Shown here: positions 23,520-33,398 of the stretch, piece after piece
Position numbering within the stretch: position 1 is the stretch's first letter
Layout: every line of letters begins with the position of its first letter
NCBI RefSeq assembly: GCF_003576645.1
Contig: NC_044925.1
Location: 6,374,287-6,438,286 of the forward strand
DNA length: 64,000 nt
Source: Ipomoea triloba
Taxonomy: Eukaryota > Streptophyta > Magnoliopsida > Solanales > Convolvulaceae
Reading direction: 5' to 3'
Position numbers and translations under genes: made by a program
The notes under the pieces: generated by a model
The model's database searches: none
Seen by the model: the letters and a program-made list of their open reading frames with translations, nothing else
Told to the model about the DNA's origin: nothing

Positions 23520-24705
23520 ATGAAGAGAGACTTTGCTCCGAACCTATTATTTTCATTAGACAAATTTGATGATTGGAAAATACGTATGCAGATCCATTTA
23601 TCCACATTACACGATGAGATGTGGGAAGTAATAACCGGCGGTCCGATAAAAATTCTTAAAGTCAATACCGCAACCGAACAGACGTGCACTACACCGTAAA
23701 GTATTCCTAAACCCAAAGAGGAATTGGGTCCTGAAAATAGACAACGAAATAACTTGGACAACATTGCCAATAATATTTTATTCAAAGCTATCGAAGATGC
23801 AACTTTCCCAAAGATTCGAAAATGCAAAACCGCAAAAGAAGTTTGGGAAACACTAGTCAAAATGGGCGAAGGAGACGAGCAAGAAAAAGAAAACAAACTC
23901 ACAATAGCATTAAAGAAATTCGAGGATTTCAAAATGCTAAATGGTGAAAGCATAGCCGAAATGGAAGCAAGATTTGTTAAAATCTTAGGAGAAATTACTG
24001 ATCTTGGAAAGGAGATTGATCAGAAGGAAATATCACTCAAAATCCTACGTAGACTACCATCAAATTGGGACATAAAGGTCACAGCCATGCGAGACCATAG
24101 AGATCTCCAAACTCTTGCAACCGACAAGCTCTTTAGTGATCTAAAAGCTTATGAGTTTGAGATGAAGACAAGAAAAGAAGAAGAACTCGAAGAAAGAAAT
24201 ACCGCACTAGTCACCGAACAACCGTCTACATCAAGGTCAGTAGATAATAATGATTTTTTATCTGACGAAAATTTTTCGTTGTTTGTTAGGAAATTTAAGA
24301 AGTTCATGAGGAAGAAGAACAAACAAAATTTTCCTCAAGCTAATACACCCAGATGGACAAAAAAGGAAGGTCCAGATGCGAATTTGTGTTACAATTATAG
24401 AAAGCCAGGACACTTTATGGCAGAATGTCCTTATCCAAAAGCGAGCAAAAACCAAGGTGATAATGCTCAGGAGGACACCAAGGCAAAGGAAAGAAGATTC
24501 AAGAAAGGCAAAATGAAAACATTAATTAGTGACCCACTTGAGTCAAGTGAAAGTGATGAGTCATCTAGTGGAGAAAGTGACACCTCAAAGGATGACAATG
24601 CTTTATTCTACATGGATGCTTCAAGTAGTTCATCAATTCAAGATCTATGCTTAATGGCGCATGAAGTTGAGGAAGATGAGCTAACATCTAAATCTTTTGA
24701 TAAAA
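23520..24705 (+). pseudogene. Copia gag (UBN2 and zinc knuckle), truncated by the array
   Basis: Opens with ATG (MKRDFAPNLLFSLDKFDDWK), meets one in-frame TAA at 23697-23699, then continues in the same frame: EDATFPKIRKCKTAKEVWET, KMLNGESIAEMEARF, LRRLPSNWDIKVTAMRDHRD are characteristic of the Copia gag capsid domain. The zinc knuckle at about 24390-24430 reads CYNYRKPGHFMAEC, with Tyr in place of the second Cys, so zinc binding is probably lost. An acidic Ser/Glu/Asp stretch follows. At about 24705 the frame runs into array sequence through the shared word GATAAAATTGAAGC and stops. Protease, integrase and reverse transcriptase are absent. The in-frame stop, knuckle change and truncation make it dead. 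Confidence 0.85.
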
Positions 24706-26460
24706 TTGAAGCTTAATATACATAAACTACACAATAGAAGCTTTTAATACCTAGAGATGTAGCGAAATGATATTAAGGAAAATGTGACTTACACATAACT
24801 TCAATTTTCCTTGATTCCGTATTGTTGATTTTTTATTTTTTATTTATGAAATTAGTTTCTAAGAAATATCAAATTCCGCTTTTTGTAATTTAACATATTG
24901 ATTTATTTACTAATTCACTTATAGAGATCTCTTAATAAGGTAATATATTTGAAAGAGTATTGCATTCAAGAACTTGAATTTTTGCCTTGATTTCGTATTG
25001 CTGATTTTTTTGAAATTATCTTCTAAGAAATATTAAACTCTACTATTTTGTATTGTTATATACTGATTTATTTTCTTATTTTCTTATAGAGATATCTTAA
25101 TAAGGTAATATATTTGAAAGAATATTGCATTCAAGAAACTTGAATTTTCGTATTGCTGATTTTTTTGAAATTATTTTCTAAGAAATATATAATTCTACTA
25201 TTTTGTATTATTATATATTGATTTATTTTCATATTCTCTTATAGAGATCTCTTAATAAGGAAACATATTTGAAAGAGTATTGCATTCAAGAACTTGAATT
25301 TTTCCTTGATTTCGTATTGCTGATTTTTTTGGAAGTTATTTACTAAGAAGTATTAAACTCTATTATTTTTTATTATTATATACTGATTTATTTTCTTATT
25401 CTCTTATAGAGATCTCTTAATAAGGTAACATATTTGAAAGTGTATTGCATTCAAGAAGTTAAAGCTTAATGAATTAGATTTAAGCATGGATGATGGAACG
25501 CAAAATGCCACCCATCTCTAGTTTGAAAAAATACAGTCCATTAAAAAAGAAAAAAAAAATGTCAACCTAACCTGACCCATAAACGGGCTAGCCCATGACA
25601 GATCAGAGCATATGGGTTAGGTTGGCCCATTTTGACATGTCTAGTTCTATCGCTATAGTATCCTTTATAGATGTTCATAAAATCAATGTACACGAATTAA
25701 ATATTTTGGTAATGACATTCCCTATGTTCGATGTATAGAATATATATTTTACTTTAGGGGGTGCTCTTGTTGATATTTGAACTCAAGACCTCCACATACT
25801 AAACCGGTGCTCTAATCAACTGAACTACAAGAGCTACAGACAACTATATCTTTTATATATGTTTATAAAGTTGAAGCTTAATATACATAAATGACACACT
25901 ACAAGCTTTTAATACCTCGAGATGTAGCGAAATGATATTTAGGGAAGTGTGTCTTACACATAACTTCAATTTTCATTGATTTTGTAATATTGATTTTTTA
26001 TTGTTTATTTATTAAATTAGTTTCTAAGAAATATCAAATTCCACTTTTTTGTACTTTAACATATTGATTTATTTTCTTATTCACTTATAGAGATCTCTTA
26101 ATAAGGTAACATATTTGAAAGAGTATTGCATTCAAGAACTTGACTTTTTGCCTTGATTTCATATTGCTGAATTTTTTGAAATTATTTTCTAAGAAATATT
26201 AAACTCTATTATTTTGTATTATTATATACTGATTTATTTTCTTATTCTCTTATAGAGATCTCTTAATAAGGTAACATATTTGAAAGAGTATTGCATTCAA
26301 GAAGTTAAAGCTTAATGAATTATATTTAAGCATGGATGACTGAAGGAAAAAAGCCACCCATCTCTGGTTTGAAAAAATACAACCCATTAAAAAAACAAAA
26401 AACAAAGGTCAACCTAACATGACCCATAAACGGGCTAGCCCATGACAGGTCATACCATAA
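24706..26460. repeat. Tandem array, diverged units right of the Copia block
   Basis: Resumes at AAAATTGAAGCTTAATATAC. The first unit has the 165-175 bp subrepeat expanded to four or five copies (24,900-25,450). Then comes a complete but diverged unit with tRNA-like copy 18. About 350-400 bp of a unit is missing between the left and right sides of the Copia block, so the block did not enter by simple insertion. Confidence 0.88.
25762..25834 (-). pseudogene. tRNA-Thr-like copy 18, degenerate
   Basis: Acceptor arm still pairs but the anticodon arm is badly changed (plus strand CCACATACTAAACCGG), and the T-stem has a mismatch. Confidence 0.75.
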
Positions 26461-27004
26461 AAGGCCACTCTCTCAATCTCTTCTCCCAAAGAAAATAAGT
26501 CATTCCCATCCTGACATCTCTCTCTCTTCATCTCTTTCGTTTATCTTTTCAATCTCCCAAAGTAAATAAAGTTGAGACCTCCAACACTCCAACAGAGAAA
26601 GGCAATCGGTGGATAGCAGAGGCGGAGGGGAACACCGCCATCCATCTCAGCGGCGGCGGCGACTTTGCACAGTTCGCAGCCGTTCGACCGGTGGCGGTGG
26701 TGGCTGTGGTTACCTCAAACAGAGGCGGCGACCCATCGGCGTCTCTCTCGTCCCATGCAATACTGAAGCTTCTTCTAGGCGTAGGCTGCAGTGCTTTTTT
26801 CGGCGACCGCATCGCTGCTTTGATTTTTCCAGCAAAAAAAAAAAAAAAAGGAGGGGCTGAGACGAGGCGGCCGGCTAGGCGATTTAGGCGCCGCCTAGTC
26901 GGCCGGCCGCGGAGGAGGCCGATTCAGGCCTTCCTCACGGCGGCCGGCAGCCGCCTAGTGCCTAGGCACCGATTAATCGGCGCTTAGGCGCGATTTTTGC
27001 AACC
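26461..27004. other. GC-rich insert with internal poly-A inside an array unit
   Basis: Array sequence breaks at GGTCATACCATA and resumes at CTAAGAAATATTAAATTCGG. The left part (26461-26833) is CT-rich then GC-rich with several open frames that I do not recognise. Poly-A of 16-18 bases lies at about 26834-26850. The right part is full of short palindromic words (GGCGCCGCCTAG, GGCCGGCCGC, GCCTAGGCACCGATTAATCGG) and ends GCGATTTTTGCAACCTTG. The poly-A suggests a retroposed piece next to a palindrome-rich non-autonomous element. No target duplication was found, and the unit's tRNA region is missing. Confidence 0.6.
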
Positions 27005-27633
27005 TTGCTAAGAAATATTAAATTCGGCTTTTATTTTATGTACTTTTACATATTGATTTATTTACTTATTCTCTTATAGAGATCGCTTAATAAGATAATA
27101 TATTTGAAAGAGTATTGCATTCAAGAACTTGAATTTTCCTTGATTTCGAATTGCTGATTTTTTTTAAATTATTTTCTCAAAAATATTAAATTCTACTATT
27201 TTTAAATTTTTATATATTGATTTATTTTCTTATTCTCTTATAGAGATCTCTTAATAAGGTAACATATTTGAAAGAGTATTGCATTCAAGAAGTTAAAGCT
27301 TAATGAATTATATTTAAGCATGGATGACGGAAGGCAAAAAGCCACCCATCTCTGGTTTGAAAAAATACAACTCATTAAAAAAACAAAAGTCAACCTAACC
27401 TTACCGATAAACGGGCTAGCCCATGACAGGTCATACCATATGGGTTAGGTTAGCCCATAATCTACACGAATTTACATATTTTGGTAATGACATTCACTAT
27501 GTCCGATGTATAGAATGTATCTTTTACTTTAGGAGGTGCTCTAATTGAGCTTTGAAGTCAAGACCTCTCGCTTACTAAACGGGTGTTCTAACCAACTGAA
27601 CTACAAGAGCTACGGTTAACTATATCTTTTATA
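27005..27633. repeat. Tandem array, last unit before the Helitron
   Basis: Diverged subrepeats, the AAAGCTTAATGAATTA block, GGCTAGCCCATGACAGGTC, and tRNA-like copy 19, ending ...TATATCTTTTATA, where a Helitron begins. Confidence 0.88.
27537..27610 (-). pseudogene. tRNA-Thr-like copy 19, degenerate
   Basis: Anticodon AGT kept with a CCCGT/GCGAG stem, but acceptor and T-arm pairings are broken (plus strand TGCTCTAATTGAGC) and box B is altered. Confidence 0.75.
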
Positions 27634-28010
27634 TCTACACTTATAATAAGAGCCAATAATGTTAGACTACTAACTGGAACTAAAAAAAAAATGTTGGTGT
27701 AATAGTCTGCTATAACATATTGTACTTTGTGTTCTTCTTATTGTGCAACCTCCAATTAAATTCTTAATATATCCTAATCCTTTATACCTTTACTAAATTT
27801 TTTCCGTTAAATATAACGGAAGTTTAACATTAAATTATTTAGGCAATTTGTTTCTTTATTGCAGTTTTCAAACAAATTGGCAATATTCTATAATACAATT
27901 CTGTATAGATTCCTAACTTAAAATTAGAATATTGAAGTCTTAATAGGATTCTATAATACAAATTTGTATAGATTCCTAACTAAACCATTATTCTACCCAA
28001 AACAACAGTA

Positions 28011-28019
28011 TATAAACCC
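28011..28019 (+). promoter_or_regulatory. TATA-like promoter element in Helitron 1
   Basis: GTATATAAACCCCTCCCC context, a strong plant TATA form about 350 bp upstream of the RPA-like relic. Candidate promoter only. Confidence 0.4.
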
Positions 28020-28362
28020 CTCCCCTTCTCACGGGTATTCACCCAAAACTAAACCTAACATATTCTGCAACACACCATCTACTTGACATTGTATTGGTAT
28101 GATTGTCAAAATATTATCATGTTAATTCTATTATTTATATTTGTACTCATGACGATTACTGTTTTTTTTTTTTTAAATCAATGATGGTATACTCATTAAT
28201 TAGTATAACTTCAATATCGTTATATAAATATATCTATTGTATAATCTGTTCATCTATACTTGTATAATTATATGTAATGTTGTGGTTCTCATTATATTCC
28301 TCTATAATCTACACGTTTTAGTTACTCCTAACTCCCTAATATATGATTTTTGAATTTATGTT

Positions 28363-28605
28363 GTGGTTCCCATTATATTATTTCATAACATTCTTTATGA
28401 ACATATTTCTCATGGCACAATGATATTAGTCATGACAAATGCAGTAAAGTTAATTGATATTGACACACAAACTGTTGGCAGGAGTTGTACAGTTCATGTC
28501 ACTAAGAAAAACGAATCGAAAAACGCTATTGGAACACCTGAGAAAAAGTATATGCTCATCGTACTTGAGGATGAAACAGTAAGTAAATAGTAAAAAATTT
28601 CTCCC

Positions 28606-28653
<48 letters not shown>

Positions 28654-28971
28654 TTATTTTATCATTATTAGTATTATTATTATTATTATTATTATTATAA
28701 AGATGCTCTCTTTCACCACCAACATCATTGTAAATGCTATATCTAAATGCAAAGAACTCGGGTTCAATCAATAGTGTTTGATAATGACATTGGAATGTAT
28801 AATATCACTTTACAAACAAACAAATGGTACATCATCTCAAATGTCATTGTCAAACCTGTCTGGACGAACTATAAAGTACTTGATCACAAATACAATCACA
28901 CATGGATTTTAAATAGTCGGACCGGTGTCCAAACAAGTGACAATGATGACACGCCATTTGCTCCCTTGTAG
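28363..28971 (+). pseudogene. Replication protein A 70 kDa-like (RPA1) relic in Helitron 1
   Basis: Two coding blocks. The first (to 28579) includes GRSCTVHVTKKNESK and KKYMLIVLEDET and ends at a good splice donor (CAGTAAGT). The second (28747-28971) includes TRVQSIVFDNDI, TNKWYIISNVIVKP and WILNSRTGVQ, the pattern of an RPA1 OB-fold (RVQ-x3-F-x-NDI, then Y-x-I-x-N). A 90 bp ATT microsatellite sits in the putative intron at 28609-28698. The best acceptor does not restore frame exactly, and only one OB-fold remains, so this is a fragment. RPA1 binds single-stranded DNA in replication; RPA-like genes are regular passengers of plant Helitrons. Confidence 0.68.
28609..28698. repeat. (ATT)n microsatellite
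   Basis: Run of TATTAT repeats with one interruption (TTTATTTTATCATTATTAG). Confidence 0.95.
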
Positions 28972-29076
28972 TGCCTATGTCTGGGCCTAATTAAGGCCTA
29001 GTTAGGCCTAACTCGTTTAATAAAAAGGTCAGGCTTGAACCAATTTCAAAAGCCTATTAAACTAAACAGGTCAGGC
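28972..29076. repeat. GGCCT-rich repeat, related to 29815-29985
   Basis: GGGCCTAATTAAGGCCTAG and AGGTCAGGCCT words here resemble the block at about 29815-29985 (TTAGGCCTAGGCCTGC, CCTGAGCCTGGGCC, TGGCCTAGCCTGGCCTG). They may be two ends or relics of one hAT-like repeat family; no target duplication was resolved. Confidence 0.35.
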
Positions 29077-29083
29077 CTATATA

Positions 29084-29151
<68 letters not shown>
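29077..29151. repeat. (TA)n microsatellite
   Basis: About 75 bp of alternating TA, with one early TTTA. Confidence 0.97.
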
Positions 29152-29155
<4 letters not shown>

Positions 29156-29338
29156 CAATATAACCCCAAGTATATATAATTAGAGTTGGAAACTCTAACC
29201 CTCCACCTCTAAAATCTCATTCTAAATTATGATTCAACTATAAACATTGATGCTAATCCTGCTGTAAGTGTTCTTATTATTTAATTAATTTTTTTTATTA
29301 ACTGCTCTTACTATCATAATATTTAATGAAATGTCGAA

Positions 29339-29645
29339 GAGTTAATTCCATTTTTGGTCCTAGATTTATAGGTGGCATTCCACTTTTAGTCCTCTTTTAT
29401 CAAAATATCCACATTTGGTCCTAGTATTATTGTGGCATGGCCATTTTTGGTCCTCTGTCAACAAAATTGTTGAAATGTCGTTAAATACAATGGCATTTCG
29501 GTCTTCAATTACAGATTTTTTCAAAATAATAAACATAAAAATATAGCGGGGTCAACTTACTTTGTATAAAAATGATTGAAAAACCAGTGTATTTAACGAC
29601 ATTTCAACAATTTTGTTGACAGAGGACCAAAAATGGAATTAACTC
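29339..29645. mobile_element. MULE-type MITE (307 bp) with target duplication
   Basis: Perfect inverted ends: GAGTTAATTCCATTTTTGG at the left and its reverse complement at the right (23 bp in all). Flanked by AAATGTCGAA on both sides (29329-29338 and 29646-29655). A 9-10 bp duplication and no coding capacity point to a Mutator-like MITE. Inside, CAACAAAATTGTTGAAATG recurs inverted near the right end, extending the pairing. Related half-elements begin at 52301 and 60028. Confidence 0.88.
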
Positions 29646-29993
29646 AAATGTCGAAATTTAATTATGTGAGTTGATTATTTATTATTTATGAGATTATATA
29701 GGATAACAAATAATAATACAATTGAATTTATTTCTAAACAAGTTAACGAACGAGCATTGTTACGGAACTTGTTGAATTTTGCATTACGAACTTTTACTTA
29801 TTAAACTTGTGGTTAGCGGTGGAAATAGGCTAGGGCGAGCCGAGCTTTAGAAATTTAGGCCTAGGCCTGCTATGGAAATCTAAAGCCTGAGCCTGGGCCT
29901 GAGCCTGTGTGTAGGCTTTTTTTTAGGCTCAAGCCTGAGCCTACAGTTGGCCTAGCCTGGCCTGAACCCTTTTTAAAAGCCTATTTAACATAG

Positions 29994-30180
29994 GGAAAAG
30001 GGTCAAATAGGCCCCTAAACTATACGTCAAAAGTCAATTAGACCCCTCAACTTTCAAAAGGGTCAATTAAACACTCAAACTTGTTATTTTTGATCAAATA
30101 GATCAAATTTACCGGTAACCAACAGGTTACCGGTAAAAACATTGCCGGAAACGTCACCTACCACCAATCATATTAACTAC
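29994..30180. mobile_element. Single MULE-type terminal region (GGGAAAAGGGTCAAATA family)
   Basis: Starts AGGGAAAAGGGTCAAATAGG and matches the ends of the complete element at 40148-41099 through the words AATTA-GACCCCT-CAACTTT and CAATTAAACACTCAAAC. It contains a palindrome ACCGGTAACC-AACA-GGTTACCGGT (30111-30134). No second end found. Confidence 0.65.
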
Positions 30181-30863
30181 TTGGGGAATTTGTTGACAAT
30201 GAAAGTACTCAAATAACCTATTACCCAACAAATTGAAGCAATAAACTACCTTTTAATATCTTTAGAATACATCATATTTAAAATTTTCAATTTTTTACTA
30301 ATTTATTTAATCTTTTTCCTTAGACTAGGGATTTCTTTATCCACAATAACTCATTCAACAATAATGGTTGAACCAAATGAACCCCGAGCAGAACACCTAA
30401 AGGGAAGTCCATAGCTCCTATATCATAATCTCATTGCATGACGTTGTCATCTATGCTACCAACAGTAACCCAATTGCAAATAACACACTACCAACAAAAA
30501 GGAAGAGGACAAATAGTAGAGATGAAAACAGTGACAACATTACTCAAAAGAGAATTAAGAATACTTGAAAAAATTCAAACCAAAAGTAGTATTTATTTAA
30601 ACTATCATTTTTAGACCAAGTATTTAGACTATCGATTTTACAAAGTTGCAAACATTTATTTTAGTGACAATTATAATGAATTTCATATATTATCTTGAAT
30701 TCATATACTTTGTATTACATATTTAAATAAACAAATTCTACATTCAATAATTACATATGTATAAACTTCTCCTATATAATCTTGCATTGATATACTTTCA
30801 AATATTTATTAAATAATAAATATAAACATTGGACATTATCGCGCAATGCTCGTGTAAAACTAG

Positions 30864-31080
30864 TATGTTTATAGAATCGAAGCTTAAATATACATAAACT
30901 ACACGGTACAAGCACATCATGTAGTAATGGGTCTCACTCTATTCTATGTCCATAATATTTCTTATATATGTTCATAAAACCAAAGCTTAATATACATAAG
31001 GTACACACTAATGCATATCATGTGGTAATAACATTCAGTCTATTCTACATCCATAATATCTCTTATATATGTTTAATATT
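30864..31080. repeat. Array fragment right of Helitron 1
   Basis: TATGTTTATAGAATCGAAGC, TATACATAAACTACACGG and GCACATCATGTAGTAATGG correspond in order to blocks of the tRNA-Thr array unit, then parts of them repeat once more (CCAAAGCTTAATATACATAAG). This is the eroded right edge of the array; no tRNA copy is present. Confidence 0.75.
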
Positions 31081-32181
31081 TGGTGTAGCTCAGCATTTTC
31101 ATCATTGGACACAATGACTAATTCAATCGTTGAATTGTAAGCACTTTTATTGAGTAGGACAACTGGTATGAAAATTTAAGGCGACATTGACGTTTGGTTT
31201 AGGATGGATGAGTCCCTTCCACTCAACCAAGTTAAGCTTTACTCTTGTTGCAATGTGAACTCAAACAAGGTGTTTTTATGTTTTCTTTTATTGTTGTTGA
31301 AGCTTTTGAATAAAAGAGATATTAGTCTAGAGTTTTTGTTCTGTATCCTAATTTTCTTGGAGAAAGAAGGAAATCTTTCGAGTGAAGAACACAACGAAAA
31401 TCTTCTGGAGTGAAAAAGACAAAGAGTTACTTTTGTTTTTCTCCTTTTTTTTTTGAATACTACTAACTCTATTACAATGCAGTATCTGTTCATAACTACT
31501 TTCTCAACCTATTAAAGCACAAGAGTCCGTATTAAAGAAAGGATTTGATACCACTGGACTACAAGGTCCTTGGCTTCTCTTTTTTTTTTAATGGCACGTT
31601 TTATATCGTTATTAGGCAGTGAAAGTGAAACGACATCACTAACGTGACCATCAATTTGCACCTTGCAAATAACTACTGTGCAAAACAGTATAGTTTTGAA
31701 CCTTGATTCATGATATAACTATTGAAAATTTTGATACCTCAAAGTATTGTCAAAGCAGGTTAATATGGTGAGCTCGCCAAAGCTCGGTATTTGTGGAGGC
31801 AAGGTAGGGCGGAGTGGCCGACAAATTTAGTAGGCCTTGAAAATACTAACCCTTTGTCATTGACCGATAAACCCATTTTGATAGCTCTACACTATTTCTT
31901 GATCCCTTCTTAAACTAATTTGAGAACAAATCAATTTTTTTGAGAGGGATAACATTCAATCTCCTAAACAATGCCAACTACAATGGGATATAGAACATGC
32001 AAATACAATCTTACTGAAATCAAGAAAAGAAGGTATTAGGAATGACTTTGGTTAATGAAAAGCGCTAAAGAAAGTAGCTTTTTATATATAGATGTGATAG
32101 AATTGATGACAAAGTCACAATGAATATAACCAATATCGATCCTATTTCACTATATAAATAGTTTCACCTTTCTACTTCTAT
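31081..32181. other. Intergenic, no gene recognised
   Basis: AT-rich. Two overlapping open frames on opposite strands near 31204-31493 are built on low-complexity poly-T/poly-A and have no family features. Confidence 0.4.
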
Positions 32182-32435
32182 ACAGAACCCGGTAATTCAG
32201 TAAAAGAGTTGAAACCCCTACAAAATCCTAAAGCTCCTATGTACATGATAAAAAATGGCGGCTCGGCTTCCACTTCGTCAGCGGGATAGGAGCTACTACG
32301 CTTTCTGCTCCCGTTAGATGTAGCTTTAGCTCGAAGGCCAAAGCCTCTGCAGATGGGATCTCTTAACCTTGCCTTTGTCATTGCAGTGTTAAGTGGTAAA
32401 AAAATTTTGTGGAAAAGAGTGGCATTGCACAGCAT
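32178..32435 (-). other. Unassigned 85-codon open frame in the 3' flank of the WAP gene
   Basis: Opens at ATG 32435 and stops at 32178-32180. Mixed composition with a basic centre (FGLRAKATSNGSRKRSSS) and a hydrophobic end. I do not recognise it. It lies 0.6-0.85 kb downstream of the first copy of the WAP stop codon on the same strand, so it may be 3'UTR, an unrelated exon, or chance. The same sequence is repeated at about 33395-33652 through the assembly duplication. Confidence 0.25.
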
Positions 32436-33397
32436 TGAAGTTTTTCTGTTGACAACAAAATTGATTTATGGTTATGAGATGATATATTATCTCAACATGC
32501 ATCTATAACCATCTTACAATCTAGAAATTTACACGAGAGATGGAATCAGGTCGCACTTAACACCAGTCTATCTTTCTATAATGTCCAGTAGCACAGTCAA
32601 CAGGTTCAAGGATCAGTAAAAGAGGCTAGGGCATAAAACTCGACGAAACTATTAAGTGGGATCCACCTTTGATACGTGCCAAAAGAATTCTATGGCTATA
32701 ATCATCAAAATATGTGTAATTCTGGATCTTTTTCACCAATAGGTCTATTTCTATAATCTATAAAGTTTGTAGTATGTAGCAAAGTAGTTCGTTAATAAAC
32801 ATGGAGAATTCAGTAACAACATTTACCAAGTGCTTTGATTAGTCAACGTGTGAAAAATCGTATGTTTCAAATAAGCATGCTCTGATATATTTCAAAAGGT
32901 CTCTTCTACACTTTGCACAGTACACTTATGCTTGATGTTTGTTGACATTCTTCAGTGCAATCAAATCCCAGCTGTCTCTACTAGCTTGAAAAGTTTATGG
33001 TAGTAGAAGAAAACTTACCTCACGAATGATACAATTACACTGCTTTAGTAGATTCTCCACCCAATTCCCTTCTGATCAGCTTAAGAATTTCAATAACCTA
33101 CGGCATAGTAAAATTGATGGGTAAACAAAATATAATTTTAAACTTTAAGAACAATGTATCAAAATTCTCATGTTCCAATAGGAAGAAATGGGAAAAAGAA
33201 TTAATAAGAGGACATGGAAGCCCTTCATTAGAAGGCCCTGACTACATACTTTGCTTCTACAGTTCAAACATAAAAGAATAACACTCCTAATCTATAAGAA
33301 GAAAAGAATACAGCTTATTGAAATAAGAATAATAGCTGTCAAAATGCATGGACAACTTGGTAAGAAATCACTGCACCCCACCCCCCCCCTCCCCCCC
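32182..33397. repeat. Direct duplication, left copy (probable assembly artefact)
   Basis: This 1.2 kb block reappears almost base for base from 33399, offset 1217 bp. The left copy ends in a run of C (CCCCACCCCCCCCCTCCC...) and then one N. In the right copy the same place reads a longer C/G run and continues into unique sequence. This is what two overlapping contigs joined without merging look like. Confidence 0.92.
33035..33097 (-). pseudogene. Duplicate copy of the last WAP exon
   Basis: Encodes [20 protein letters not shown] and a TAA stop, preceded by the acceptor CCGTAG. Identical to the exon at 34252-34314. Because the surrounding 1.2 kb is duplicated across a single N, this second exon is probably not real in the genome. 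Confidence 0.85.
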
Positions 33398-33398
33398 N
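33398..33398. other. Single N at contig join
   Basis: The only N between the two 1.2 kb copies, directly after a homopolymeric C tract. Confidence 0.97.

Larger units (their letters stand above)
27634..30863 (+). mobile_element. Helitron 1 (3230 bp) inserted in an array unit
   Basis: 5' end TCTACACTTATAATAAGAGC, preceded by A. 3' end a short hairpin (CGCGC-AAT-GCTCG, one mismatch), then TGTAAAACTAG, followed by T. Helitrons begin TC, end CTRR after a hairpin and insert between A and T without target duplication; all are met. Decisive evidence is in the flanks: joining ...CTTTTATA to TATGTTTATAGAATCGAAGC recreates CTTTTATATATGTTTATAAA..., the normal sequence of array units. Contents: a TATA-like promoter region, an RPA1-like gene relic, (ATT)n and (TA)n tracts, a MULE-type MITE and part of another MULE end. 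No Rep or helicase coding is seen, so it is non-autonomous. Confidence 0.9.

Noticed and set aside
4775..31080. CRISPR-like interpretation of the regular repeats
   Set aside because: Units are about 0.9 kb, contiguous, with no short direct repeat and unique spacer pattern, in a plant nuclear genome.
31550..31590. GATACCACTGGACTACAAGG as part of a tRNA
   Set aside because: No acceptor, anticodon or T-arm pairing could be built around it.
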